A stretch of 64,000 bases of DNA. It comes from Methylocystis heyeri (lineage in GTDB: Bacteria > Pseudomonadota > Alphaproteobacteria > Rhizobiales > Beijerinckiaceae). Both the position numbers and the translations under genes were made by a program. The notes under the pieces were generated by a model, which ran no database searches, was not told the origin of the DNA, and saw only the letters and a program-made list of their open reading frames with translations. How positions within the stretch are numbered: the stretch's first letter is position 1; every line of letters starts with the position of its first letter. The DNA lies in NCBI RefSeq assembly GCF_004802635.2, contig NZ_CP046052.1, positions 4,487,948 through 4,551,947 on the forward strand, written 5' to 3'. Shown here piece after piece: positions 40,633 to 50,071 of the stretch.

Positions 40633-41759
40633 GCGTTCCGACAACGGCCGGCGCATCCCGGGCAGGGGAGGCTCCTTCGACAAAGAGGGTCGCCTTTTTT
40701 CATCAGAACGACGTGTTCAGCCGCCAGGGCGGCATCGAGCGTTATCTGGCGACCCTCCTGGCCTGCGCGGATGGGCGGGCGGCGCTGGTCAGCGCGGCTG
40801 TCACCCGGCCGGTCGAGGAATATTTCCGCGTGCGGGAATATGGTTCGCCGCGTCTGCCCCAGTGGGTTCGTTACCTCGCCGGCCTCTTTGCGCAGCGCCG
40901 CGAAATCGCAGGCTTCCTCCGGGAAAGGCAGGTCGCGGTCCTGGAGTTCAGCCGCCCGGAATATCTGCTCGCCGGGTGGATGTTCAAAGGACGACGGGTC
41001 GTGACCATTCACGGCACCGGGCCCAGCCCGCAGAACCGCGCTCATTACCTGTTGCACCATCTCTGTTGCTTCCTGCTGCCGATCTTCGCCGACAGGGTGC
41101 AGGTGGTCGGGCGCGATCCCAGCGGCCTGCCGGGCGTCGTGCAGAAACTTCTCGGACGCCGGGTCACCTTTATCGAGGCCTGGTACGACGACAGGTTCAG
41201 CCCGGCGCCATTGCCGGATCTGAACCACTCCCCTGTGAGGCTGTTTTACGCCGGCCGCATCGCGCCGCAGAAAAACCCCGAACTGCTCTATGCGATCATC
41301 CGCCGGCTCGCCGAGGACGCGCCCGGCCTGTTCGAGTTTCGCTATTTCGGCTCGGACTACGACGAGTTCGTCGAGGCCGGCCTCGGCGCCCTGGTCGCCG
41401 ACAAGGGATTTCTGGACGCGGCGGCGCTGGCCGAGGCGATCCGGGAATGCCACGTCGGGCTGCTGTGTTCGGGTTACGGCGAAGGCTCCCCCTTCATCGT
41501 CATCGAGACTTTGGCCTGCGGGCGGCCTTTCGTGCTTTCGCCTTTGCCGACTCTGGTGAAAGCCTATGCCGGTCTCGAGGGGATCAGCATAGCGCGCGGT
41601 TACAATGTCGAGGACTTCGTGAACGAACTCGTGAAACTGCGCGACGAGATGCTCCAGTCGCGGATAGATCCCGCCAAAATCGCGGCGCGAGTCGCGGATC
41701 GCTCCCAATCGCAAGCCACGCGGCGCCTGCTCGATTCCCTGATGGATCTTGCGCGCTGA
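40629..41759 (+). CDS. Glycosyltransferase, GT-B fold (GT4-like)
   Basis: The 376-residue protein has an N-terminal FFHQNDVFSRQGGIERYLATLL typical of GT4 donors/acceptors. The nucleotide-sugar half contains VRLFYAGRIAPQKNPELL and GSPFIVIETLACGRPFVLSPL, with the conserved E-x7-E region. The GTG start at 40629 overlaps the flippase stop. Sugar and linkage cannot be told. Confidence 0.88.
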   Translation: MSVPTTAGASRAGEAPSTKRVAFFHQNDVFSRQGGIERYLATLLACADGRAALVSAAVTRPVEEYFRVREYGSPRLPQWVRYLAGLFAQRREIAGFLRERQVAVLEFSRPEYLLAGWMFKGRRVVTIHGTGPSPQNRAHYLLHHLCCFLLPIFADRVQVVGRDPSGLPGVVQKLLGRRVTFIEAWYDDRFSPAPLPDLNHSPVRLFYAGRIAPQKNPELLYAIIRRLAEDAPGLFEFRYFGSDYDEFVEAGLGALVADKGFLDAAALAEAIRECHVGLLCSGYGEGSPFIVIETLACGRPFVLSPLPTLVKAYAGLEGISIARGYNVEDFVNELVKLRDEMLQSRIDPAKIAARVADRSQSQATRRLLDSLMDLAR

Positions 41760-41786
41760 ATCGCAGTCTCGACGAGGTTCGTTCCA

Positions 41787-42875
41787 ATGCTGGTTTTCGA
41801 CCTGGTGCTCGCCACGCGGCGGAAAGCGATGACGGGAGTCGAGCGCTATGGCGTTCATCTCTTCAAGGCGGTCAGCGCGATCCGCCCCGATACGCTCGCC
41901 TTCGTTCGCGACGCCGAGGGGTTCGATCCCAAGCTGAATGTGGTTCAGGTTCCCGACATTTATCGCAGCTGGCTCATGCTTCCGCGAAAGATCGCGCGCC
42001 TCGGCGTCAAACCCGAGGCGGTGATTTTTCCGACCGCGCCGGCGAGCCCCTTGTTCCGCGCCACGGATATGCGCCTGTGCCGCATAATCCACGACGCTTT
42101 CCCCTGGAACAGGGAGCGGGCCATGCCCTGGAAGGGCCGGCTGCTCTACCGGGACGTCGAGAACTTCATGGCCCGCCGCTACGATACGCTTCTTGGAACG
42201 ACGGAGCCGGTCGCGAAAGAACTGCAGGCGCAGCTGAACCGGCAGGACATAGTTGCGGTCGGCAATGCTCCCGGCGTCGATCTCGACACCGCGTCAGACG
42301 CTGAAATCCCGGGATTGCCGCGAGAGTTCGTTCTTGCGGTCGGCACCGTCGAGCCGCGCAAGAACTACGACCGACTTTTGTCTGTCGTCGAAAGCGGCGA
42401 CGCGGGAGCGCTTCCGGTCGTGCTGGTTGGAAGGCCGGGCTGGGGCGAGATCGCGGCCCGCGTGGAAGAGGCCGCGCGGCGCAGACCGGAGCGCTTGATC
42501 TGGCTCCAGAATCTGAATGACGACGGCGCCCTGGTCCGGCTTTACCGCCAGGCCAGATGCTTCGTTTCGCTTTCCAGGGCCGAGGGTTTCAACATGCCTC
42601 TGGTGGAAAGCGCGATGTGCGGATGCGCGGTGGTCTGCAGCGATTTGCCGATCCACCGCGAGGTCGCTCCGCCCTGGGCGCGCTTCATAACGGAAGACGC
42701 TTCGCAGGAGGAGTTCTGGAAGCTGGTCGGTTCCGCCGCCGCTCCCGCCCACGACGCTGTCGAGGCCTATAAACGCCGCTTCGGCTGGGGCAATGTCGCC
42801 TCCCGCCTGCTCGAGCTGCTCGGCGAGAAAGATGCGGGCTCGGCAAGCGCCAGCCTCGCCGGCCAGAGGAATTGA
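41787..42875 (+). CDS. Glycosyltransferase family 4 protein
   Basis: The 362-residue protein has TGVERYGVHLF at the N-terminus, CRIIHDAFPWNRERAM, FVLAVGTVEPRKNYDRLL and SRAEGFNMPLVESAMCGCAVVCSDLPIHREV, all standard GT4 elements. The last motif contains the E-x7-E nucleotide-sugar site. It resembles mannosyl/rhamnosyltransferases of exopolysaccharide loci, but the sugar is not determinable. It starts 27 bp after the previous gene and ends 4 bp before the next. Confidence 0.9.
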   Translation: MLVFDLVLATRRKAMTGVERYGVHLFKAVSAIRPDTLAFVRDAEGFDPKLNVVQVPDIYRSWLMLPRKIARLGVKPEAVIFPTAPASPLFRATDMRLCRIIHDAFPWNRERAMPWKGRLLYRDVENFMARRYDTLLGTTEPVAKELQAQLNRQDIVAVGNAPGVDLDTASDAEIPGLPREFVLAVGTVEPRKNYDRLLSVVESGDAGALPVVLVGRPGWGEIAARVEEAARRRPERLIWLQNLNDDGALVRLYRQARCFVSLSRAEGFNMPLVESAMCGCAVVCSDLPIHREVAPPWARFITEDASQEEFWKLVGSAAAPAHDAVEAYKRRFGWGNVASRLLELLGEKDAGSASASLAGQRN

Positions 42876-42879
42876 CCCG

Positions 42880-43992
42880 ATGAAAACTCCGCAGGGGCGA
42901 GCGACCCTGGTCTTCTATGTGCACGCGATGGCTGGCGGCGGAGCGGAGAAGGTGATGGCGCGCCTCGCGACCGGTTATGCGAGGCGCGGCGATCGCGTCG
43001 TGCTCGTGGTGGATCATCGGGCGGAGGAATGGCTGGGCCTGCTCGACGAACGGATCGAAATGGCGGTGTTGCCGCAGCTTCCGGTCCTGAGCACGCTCGC
43101 CTTCGCCGCCCGGCTTTTCACTCTTGCTCCCGACGTCAGCATTTCCGCGCTTGGCGCCACCAATCTGAAACATCTGGTCGCCGCTCTTCTCGCGGGCAGG
43201 CGCCGGCGGGCGGTGATCTGCTACCATGGCTTTGCCGAGGGCGAGCCGAGCAAGCTCAGCCAGATCGGCTATAAGCTCATCCCCGTCCTGTCGCGGCTCG
43301 CGGCGCAAAGCGTGGCTGTCTCGGACGCCTTGAGAGACGAACTGATCCGCCGTTTCCATGCGGCGCCGGCGCGGCTCAGGACGGTCTATAATCCGGCCTC
43401 GCCGGAAATCGCGCATCCGCCGGTCACGGCCGAGGCCCTCGGCGCCCGCGAACCGATCGTGGTCGCCGTCGGCAGGCTCGTCGTCGACAAAGGCCTGTTG
43501 TTTCTGGTGAAGGCCTTTGCGCAAGTGGCCTATCCGGGAGCGCGCCTGATCGTTCTCGGCAAGGGTCCCGATCTTCAGAGGCTGCAATCCGAAGCGGAGC
43601 GTCTGGGGATAGCCGATCGCGTTGAGTTCCCGGGTTATGTCGCCGATACGGGAGCCTATTTGTCGAGGGCGCGCTGCTTCGTCTCGCCCTCCTATCGCGA
43701 AACCTTCGGGCTCGCCGTCGTGGAAGCGCTCGACCATGGGCTGGCGGTCGTTGCGACCGACAGCGGCGGGCCGAGGGAAATCGTGAATTCTCCTGAGCTC
43801 GGCCGGATTGTTCCCGTCGGCGACGAGGCGGCGATGGCGGCGGCGATCTCCGCCAGTCTTTCAGCGCCGGGAGATCCTTCGCCTCGTCAGCGGCGATCGA
43901 GGGATTTCACCCTGCGCGCCGCCATGGAGGGCTATGATCGGATTTTCGAAGAGATTTCGCCGGGTTTCGCAGCCGCGTCTTCGAATGCATAG
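42880..43992 (+). CDS. Glycosyltransferase family 4 protein
   Basis: The 370-residue protein begins with FYVHAMAGGGAEKVMARLATGY, the GGAE motif of GalNAc/Gal-type GT4 enzymes such as PglH/PglJ. It has VAVGRLVVDKGLLFLVKAF and SYRETFGLAVVEALDHGLAVVATDSGGPREIV. The ATG at 42880 lies 4 bp after the preceding stop. It is the last plus-strand gene of the cluster and is convergent with the methyltransferase that ends at 44023. Confidence 0.9.
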   Translation: MKTPQGRATLVFYVHAMAGGGAEKVMARLATGYARRGDRVVLVVDHRAEEWLGLLDERIEMAVLPQLPVLSTLAFAARLFTLAPDVSISALGATNLKHLVAALLAGRRRRAVICYHGFAEGEPSKLSQIGYKLIPVLSRLAAQSVAVSDALRDELIRRFHAAPARLRTVYNPASPEIAHPPVTAEALGAREPIVVAVGRLVVDKGLLFLVKAFAQVAYPGARLIVLGKGPDLQRLQSEAERLGIADRVEFPGYVADTGAYLSRARCFVSPSYRETFGLAVVEALDHGLAVVATDSGGPREIVNSPELGRIVPVGDEAAMAAAISASLSAPGDPSPRQRRSRDFTLRAAMEGYDRIFEEISPGFAAASSNA

Positions 43993-44022
43993 AGCGCGCG
44001 CCGCGGGCGAACGCCACGCGAT

Positions 44023-44685
44023 TCAGGCGGCCGCGTCCCACACCGCCACATAGGACTTCGTGAAAAACAGAAGCTTTTCGCGGTCGATGCGCGCATCGGG
44101 AAAAAGAAACGCCATTTCCCTGCCGGTCAGCAGATTGATTTCTTCGATATAATCCCGAGCGCAGTCCAGCGATTTCGCATCCTCATATCCGGCGCGCGGC
44201 AGATAGGGCAGCAAGATCACCCTCAACTGGTTCGGCAGCCAGTGGAAGACGGGGATCATGAAATGCTGCTCGACCGGAAACCAGAAGGACGGCGTCTGCA
44301 CATAGCCGCAGTCGGCGACCGAACGCATCTCGCGCGCGCAAAGCTTGATATTGCTCCAGGACCCGAGATGCTCGATCACGGAGTTGCTGACCACGAGATC
44401 GAACTTGCCGCCTGCGAATTTCGACAGGTCGAGGGCGTTGGCGTTGAGGGCCTCCATCGGGAAGCGGGTCTCCTTGCCCGAAAGATCGACCGCTTCGATA
44501 TTGACGAGGGTTATCTCTTCGATGTTGGAGGTTTCGACCGTCTCCCAGAACACCGGGCGCCCGCCCACGTCGAGGATGCGCACGGGCCGGTTCAGGCGCC
44601 GCGCCAGCAGGTCGATGAGTCCGGACAACCGTCCGTTGCGCCGTTTCCTGAAGTAATTCTGAAGGCTGGCGATGAGAGAGGCCAT
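44023..44685 (-). CDS. Class I SAM-dependent methyltransferase of the polysaccharide locus
   Basis: The 220-residue protein has motif I VRILDVGGRPVFWE and a post-I acidic region (VNIEAVDL), then FDLVVSNSVIEHLGSW, the Methyltransf_11-like core. ATG 44685 begins MASLIASLQNYFRKRR. Frames upstream remain open but are not coding-like. It probably methylates a sugar or lipid intermediate of the nearby polysaccharide, judged only by location. It is 83 bp after the VpsF-like gene on the same strand. Confidence 0.8.
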   Translation of the reverse strand: MASLIASLQNYFRKRRNGRLSGLIDLLARRLNRPVRILDVGGRPVFWETVETSNIEEITLVNIEAVDLSGKETRFPMEALNANALDLSKFAGGKFDLVVSNSVIEHLGSWSNIKLCAREMRSVADCGYVQTPSFWFPVEQHFMIPVFHWLPNQLRVILLPYLPRAGYEDAKSLDCARDYIEEINLLTGREMAFLFPDARIDREKLLFFTKSYVAVWDAAA

Positions 44686-44768
44686 GATCGGCTCCGCGTC
44701 TATTATGGCGTGGGACAGCAGTCGGGCTCTATTTGTGCGCCGGCCGGTGAAGATTCTGTTTCTCTGTT

Positions 44769-46061
44769 TTACGACTCGCGCGGCCCGCTGCGAGCGGGAG
44801 ACGGTTTCGCTTCGCGGGGAAAGATGAACAGCATGACGAAGGTGAATTGATTGAGCTTCATCGTCTTCGAGGCCAGCCCGACCGCGGAGCTGATGACGAC
44901 GATGAAAAACACGATCAGGAGCGTCGCTCCGCGCCTCGAACGCCGCCAGATTTCCCACAGCAGGGCCAGAAGTCCGATGATGAAGAACGAGCTCATGATT
45001 ATGCCGTACATGAACATGAGCGCGATCCAGGTGTTTTCTATCGCCACTGCGATGCCGAGCGATCTTTGCGTGGACGTCACCGTCTCGGGGCTCGGGCCGA
45101 GCAAAAGGTCGGTCAGGTCGAAGGCGTCGAACATCCGCATCATGATGACGCGCGCTTCCGCAGATCCGTTATCGTCGACGAAACGGGCGATCAGATCGTC
45201 GAAAATCCCTGCGTAAGTCGCATAGGCGACGCCGCCGATAACGAGGGGAGCGAAGAACATCGCCGCCAGGAGCCGTCCGAGATCGAAGCGTTTGCCGAGC
45301 AGGATGAGCGCGAAATCCTTGACGAGAACGCCGCCCATGATCAGGCCGCACATGAGCATGGAGGTTCTGCCGCCGAAGGCCGCAAGTCCGAGTATCTGGA
45401 CGCCGATCATGACCGCGCGCGCCATCGGAGGCAGGGACTGGTCGGCTCCAAGGAAAAGACAGAGCGCGTAAGCTCCCGTGATGCCGGCGTTCAGAAGAGG
45501 ATGCCCCAGCAAGGCCGTGGAACGGTAATCATAGGTCAGTTCCTCGCCCGACAGCACATAGGGAAACAGCCTCCAGTGCGTGACGAACTCGATGACCGCG
45601 ATGATCGCGTTCGCAAAGAGAACGACATGGATGAATCGGCGCAGAAACCGATGCGTTTCTTCGCCGAGATCGTCGGCGACGAGCAAGGCGACGAGCGCGA
45701 GAAAATAGGTTTCGATCAGGCTCGTGACCGGCAAATGCTGCACGAGCACGGCGTAAATGATGGTCAAGACCCAGGAAATGAAAAACAGCGCCGCGCCGGG
45801 AAATCTCGCCGGCAGCTCCCTGATGAACGCCGCTGGCGCGGGCTTGCTCGCGACGTCGAGAGCGAAGGCCAGCGCAGCCGCATATGTGGCCGGATGCAGC
45901 TTCTGCCACATGGCGCCGCCGGCGCCGTCGTAATTGAAGCCGATGACGCCGAGAGCCATCGGCGACACGCAAAACAGCAGAATGGCGGAAACAGTGAATA
46001 TCCGCGACGCCCATCGCTGCATGGCGGCTCGACCGGCGAGGGGATATGCGAATTCGCTCAT
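44769..46061 (-). CDS. VpsF/O-antigen ligase-like polysaccharide polymerase
   Basis: The 430-residue protein has about ten transmembrane segments and one larger periplasmic loop (residues about 280-340, FDDLIARFVDDNGSAEARVIMMRMFDAFDLTDLLLGPS). This matches VpsF-type and Wzy/O-antigen-ligase-like proteins, which join repeat units in the periplasm. The R-x-x-M-x-x-M stretch before a GPS motif is typical for the group. It overlaps the wzz-like gene by 4 bp (ATGA). Confidence 0.78.
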   Translation of the reverse strand: MSEFAYPLAGRAAMQRWASRIFTVSAILLFCVSPMALGVIGFNYDGAGGAMWQKLHPATYAAALAFALDVASKPAPAAFIRELPARFPGAALFFISWVLTIIYAVLVQHLPVTSLIETYFLALVALLVADDLGEETHRFLRRFIHVVLFANAIIAVIEFVTHWRLFPYVLSGEELTYDYRSTALLGHPLLNAGITGAYALCLFLGADQSLPPMARAVMIGVQILGLAAFGGRTSMLMCGLIMGGVLVKDFALILLGKRFDLGRLLAAMFFAPLVIGGVAYATYAGIFDDLIARFVDDNGSAEARVIMMRMFDAFDLTDLLLGPSPETVTSTQRSLGIAVAIENTWIALMFMYGIIMSSFFIIGLLALLWEIWRRSRRGATLLIVFFIVVISSAVGLASKTMKLNQFTFVMLFIFPREAKPSPARSGPRES

Positions 46062-48265
46062 GCCCTCATCCGGCGCTCGCCTGCCTGGCGATCGCTTTGG
46101 TCGGAGCTCTGCGCGGGAAGCGAATCCTCGCCGAACAGCAGGCAGGCTTTTCGCTCTCTCGTCGCGCTCTTTTCGATCATCACGAGCGCGTCGATTTCAT
46201 CTGCTGGCGGAAGGCTCGAATTCTCGCCGAGCAGGGCGCCGCAATCGAGCAGGACGAGATCGAAACAGGATTTGAAATCGCGTTCCTGCGGCCACCGCCG
46301 CTCCGCTATGAGAATCTCGCCGCCCGCCAGCCGGTCTTTGTGGAGATTGTATAGGTTTCCCTCGTAGCCGAAGGGCTTTCCCGCACGTGGGAGCTTCGTC
46401 TTCAAAGAGGCGAGATAGGGACGGCGGGCGTCGCAATCCAGAAGAAGTACCCGGTCGCCTTGCGCGCAAGCCAGGAAGGCCAGCGAGAGCGCGGTCGACG
46501 TCACTCCGGCGCCGACGGAACTCGCACCGAGCGCAACGACGGTCGCCTCCCGAGCGGTCGGCGCAGTCCAGAGGGCGTCATAGAGCCGGGCGACTGCGCG
46601 GCGGTAGGGCGCGCCGGGGATCTCCATCGCAGCTTTGACGCGAGAGGCGAGGTGGCGATCCCTTGCCGCGTCGGAGCCGCCAGCATCCAGCGGAGGAAGC
46701 GTGACGACGACGGGCGGGCGCTCGCCGTCGGAGGCTCTCCAACGGCTGTCGGCGACCTGGGGAATCGTCGAGTCGTTTGCAGCCCCGCCGCTCGCGGCCT
46801 CGCGGGGCTTGCCGGGGGAGAACTGCGGGGAGGGGCCGCCGGTCCGGTTCGGGGCGTTTCGCTTGCGCTCCAGGAACTCGAGCACCAGGGCGGTCGCAAT
46901 CCAGATGTTGAGTCCCGCGGCCAGGGCTATAATCAGGGCGGGAAGGGTCTTCGGGCTGACTTTGCTCTTCGTCGCCGTCGGCTGATTTATCAATACGCCG
47001 TTGGGCGAGGAAACAACCTCCCTATGCACGTTCTCTCGCGCGGCGAGGGCTTTCTCGTAGCGTTCGCGCACGGCGGCCGCTTGCCGCTCGAGTTCGTTCA
47101 GTTCGAGGCGGCGCCCGCCGTTTTCGCGTATCGATTTTTCCAGGTCGGAGACGAGCTGTTCATTTCCCCGCTCGGTGTTGCGCGCGGTCTTCAGCTCATT
47201 GGCGGCGGCGATCGAGATCCGCTGCATCTCCGCTTTCATCTGAGCCCGCAGAGCGGCCATCTGCGCCTTGATGATCGCATAGGAAGGATGACGGGGGCCG
47301 AGCGTCGACTCGGCATAGGCCGCGTCGCGCGATAAAGCGGCGTAGTCGCCGCGAAGCTTTTCGATGACCGGCGAGCGGATGGCCTCGTTCACGTTCTCGA
47401 TCGAGCCCCCGGCGCGTATCGCTGCCTGAAGCTGGTCGTATCTGGCCTGGAGTTCGGCGCGCTTTTTTCGCGCTTCCACCAGGGCGGAATTGGCGTCCTT
47501 GAGCTGCTGTTCCGGCGCAGTGTGGCCGTCGGTGACCAGAAAGGCCTTGGATTTTCGGTAATCCTGGACGCGTTGCTCGGCCTGTTCCAGCCGCGTGCGG
47601 AAATCGGCGATTCTCTTGTCGAGCCAGTCGATTTCCTTGTCGGCGATTTCATCGCCCATCTGGGCTTGCGTCTCGTGATAGGCGGTCACCAATGCGCGCG
47701 CGAGCCGTTCCGCTTTTTCGGGACTGGAGGCTTTGACCTCCACGTCGATGACGTAGCTTTTCTCGTTGCGCTTTGCGGTGATGGCGTTGCCGAGATTCTC
47801 GACGATCCCTTCGATGGTGACTTCGGATTTTGGCGGCGCAATTCCGACGAGGGCCTTGAGCCTCGCGAAGATTCCCGGGCGGGCCGGGACGAAATCGGGG
47901 TCCGAGCGCAGTTGTTCGTCGTTGATCAGGCGGCGCAGAACCTCGTTCGAGGTGAGCAACCGCATCTGGCTTTCGATCATTCCCGTGTCCGGGCTTTGAG
48001 GCACCGGCTGGGCGTCCATTCCTATCGGCGGTCGCTCTCGCGTATCCACCATGAGCGACATTGTGGCGGCGTAGCGGGCGGGGGTCAGGAGAATATAGGC
48101 TCCCGCGAGCGAAAAGGTGAGCAGCAGCGCGGGCGCCAACAGGAGCCGTCGGCGAACGACCGCCTTGTAGAGGTCGCCGATGTCGATTTGCATGTTCGAA
48201 TCGGCCAGCGGCTCCGCGCTGGAACGCGACCGCGCCGACTCGATGCCGCCGTCAGTGGTTGTCAA
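46058..48265 (-). CDS. Wzz/GumC-type chain-length protein with degenerate BY-kinase domain
   Basis: The 735-residue protein has a Wzz domain between two membrane segments (residues about 40-62 and 452-472) with a long coiled coil (about 200-430). The cytoplasmic part (about 550-720) resembles a bacterial tyrosine kinase. However, the expected Walker A (GxGKST) reads SSVGAGVTST, with no lysine. A Walker A'-like VLLLDCDARRP and a B-like LVLLDCGALL remain, and there is no tyrosine-rich tail. It should control polymer length or export through an outer-membrane channel not encoded here. Autophosphorylation looks unlikely. Confidence 0.87.
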   Translation of the reverse strand: MTTTDGGIESARSRSSAEPLADSNMQIDIGDLYKAVVRRRLLLAPALLLTFSLAGAYILLTPARYAATMSLMVDTRERPPIGMDAQPVPQSPDTGMIESQMRLLTSNEVLRRLINDEQLRSDPDFVPARPGIFARLKALVGIAPPKSEVTIEGIVENLGNAITAKRNEKSYVIDVEVKASSPEKAERLARALVTAYHETQAQMGDEIADKEIDWLDKRIADFRTRLEQAEQRVQDYRKSKAFLVTDGHTAPEQQLKDANSALVEARKKRAELQARYDQLQAAIRAGGSIENVNEAIRSPVIEKLRGDYAALSRDAAYAESTLGPRHPSYAIIKAQMAALRAQMKAEMQRISIAAANELKTARNTERGNEQLVSDLEKSIRENGGRRLELNELERQAAAVRERYEKALAARENVHREVVSSPNGVLINQPTATKSKVSPKTLPALIIALAAGLNIWIATALVLEFLERKRNAPNRTGGPSPQFSPGKPREAASGGAANDSTIPQVADSRWRASDGERPPVVVTLPPLDAGGSDAARDRHLASRVKAAMEIPGAPYRRAVARLYDALWTAPTAREATVVALGASSVGAGVTSTALSLAFLACAQGDRVLLLDCDARRPYLASLKTKLPRAGKPFGYEGNLYNLHKDRLAGGEILIAERRWPQERDFKSCFDLVLLDCGALLGENSSLPPADEIDALVMIEKSATRERKACLLFGEDSLPAQSSDQSDRQAGERRMRA

Positions 48266-48446
48266 AGCGTTGATCCGCGCGTTGCCGGTCGACAGGGGAG
48301 GCCATTCCCCCGCGTTGAACGAAAATTAATATCTTATGGTTACCAATTCATTATTGTCGTGGCGGCCTCGAGGCTGCCGTCCCAGCGCGGTTTTCACGCA
48401 GCGGCCCCGCATTGGTCCGGAGTCGTATCTCGATCTCGCGGTCCGA

Positions 48447-49934
48447 TCACCTTCGCCATCTGGCGCCGACCACGTCGATCGTCTCGATCCCGGCGGCGTA
48501 ATTCAGCGTGTGAGCGCCGTGTCCGAGATTGCGGGGCGGCGCGATGCGGGCGCGCGGAGTTTGGCGAAACTCCTCGTCGTCGAGCCGCTCGATCGAGCAG
48601 AGCGTAAGGCCGCCGCCATATCCGCGCGAACAATCCTGCGCCGGGCGCCATAGCTCGCCGTTGCGCAGGAACATCGCGCCCGCCGGTCTTGCGCAGCCGG
48701 CGTCGATCAGCGCCGGATTGGCCGGATGCGCTTGCCAGGGTCCGGTCAGATGGTCGGCGTAATAGATATGAAGGGCGTCCCAGCTCGACAGACCGTCCCT
48801 GGAGACGGTGGCAAAAAGCCAAAACCGGCCGTCGTGCTCGACCAGGGTCGCATCCGAGGCCGGCGTATCGTCGATCAATATCGCCTCCAGGGCCCAGCAA
48901 TCGGGAAAGCGCGTCGCCCGATAAAGCTCGATCCGATTGGCCGCGCAGCTTTCCGGGATCATCCAGATTTCGCCGTCGCGCGCGAAGACCTGCGGATAGG
49001 AAAGATGCCAGGGCTGCTCCATGACAGGCAGGGCGGGGCCGACGGACCCGTCATCCCTCAGCTCGAAAGCCGTCAGAACGCCTTTTCCGGTCGCGTAGGG
49101 GAATTCCTCGCAGAAAAGGAAAGTTTTGCCGCCATGGGCGAAAACGAAAGGATCAGCCAGATACCTCCGTCCGTCGTCGGGAAGGAAGGAATAAGGCTGA
49201 TCGGGCCAGGACAGCGTGTCCGCCATCGTCTGGCCGGGGGCCGGGCGGCGCCATCCGATCCGAAAATGCTCGCGATGCACGGCGAGCCGCGTCAGCCGGT
49301 TCTCGATCTTGGCGGCGAGGGCGCCGAGGGCGAATTGCGCCGGGGACCCCCGCCGCGTGGCGCGCGCGGCCGCGGGACTGACGGAAGGCGAAGCCTCGCC
49401 ACGTGCGACGCGGTCGACGGCGCTCTCGACGAGGGAAGCGAGCGCCGCGGCGACGGCGCGGAGACCCGCCGAAAGCAAATCGCGATTTTCGAGCGCCGGC
49501 GTGGCGCTTGCGACGCAGCGAGGCGCCTCGCCCGGCTCCGTCTGCATCAGGTCGATCTGCGGAGCCCGCCGATCCAGTAGCGCATCCGCCGCCGCGGCTT
49601 CGGAAGCGCGCAGATCGAAGAGCGGCTTCAGCGAGAGCTGCGCGACCGGACCCGGATCGGCCCCGGTAAGATCGATCACGAGATCCGGCGGTCCGGCGTC
49701 TTCGGGCGCGGGCGACGGCGGCCCGGCGTCGAGGTGAGGCGCGGCCCGTCGGTAGACCATACGCTCCAATTGCATCAGCAAATGCAGACCGGAAGGCGTC
49801 GGCGTCCCCGGCGCATGGGTCAGACGCACGATATGACCCTTTTGTCGAAGCCGTTCCGCGAGCGCGGGATGCCAGCTCCCCAGCTCTCCGAGGCAGGAGC
49901 GCAATTCGATACGCAAAATCCGTTTCGTTTTCAT
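48447..49934 (-). CDS. GINT1-like beta-propeller glycan protein with N-terminal formyltransferase-like region
   Basis: The 495-residue protein has two parts. Residues 1-200 begin ILRIELRSCLGELGSWHPALAERLRQKGH and resemble the nucleotide-binding half of formyltransferase-like proteins. Residues 225-495 contain RYLADPFVFAHGGKTFLFCEEFPYATGKG, HLSYPQVFARDGEIWMIPES, SDATLVEHDGRFWLFAT and HPANPALID. This repeated pattern is typical of the five-bladed propeller found in plant GINT1 and GH43-like proteins. It could transfer or trim a sugar in the same polysaccharide pathway. Function is not established. Confidence 0.65.
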   Translation of the reverse strand: MKTKRILRIELRSCLGELGSWHPALAERLRQKGHIVRLTHAPGTPTPSGLHLLMQLERMVYRRAAPHLDAGPPSPAPEDAGPPDLVIDLTGADPGPVAQLSLKPLFDLRASEAAAADALLDRRAPQIDLMQTEPGEAPRCVASATPALENRDLLSAGLRAVAAALASLVESAVDRVARGEASPSVSPAAARATRRGSPAQFALGALAAKIENRLTRLAVHREHFRIGWRRPAPGQTMADTLSWPDQPYSFLPDDGRRYLADPFVFAHGGKTFLFCEEFPYATGKGVLTAFELRDDGSVGPALPVMEQPWHLSYPQVFARDGEIWMIPESCAANRIELYRATRFPDCWALEAILIDDTPASDATLVEHDGRFWLFATVSRDGLSSWDALHIYYADHLTGPWQAHPANPALIDAGCARPAGAMFLRNGELWRPAQDCSRGYGGGLTLCSIERLDDEEFRQTPRARIAPPRNLGHGAHTLNYAAGIETIDVVGARWRR

Positions 49935-50071
49935 GGCCCCGTTTTAGCGCCGCAGTGGCGGCGAAGCGACGGAAACCGCGCCATATAAATAATCGGGCGC
50001 TAATTCTTCGCCGGAATAGGCGCCGCTCGAGTTCCGACCGGCGAAGCCGGGGCTCCCCGTCTCCGGGCCGG

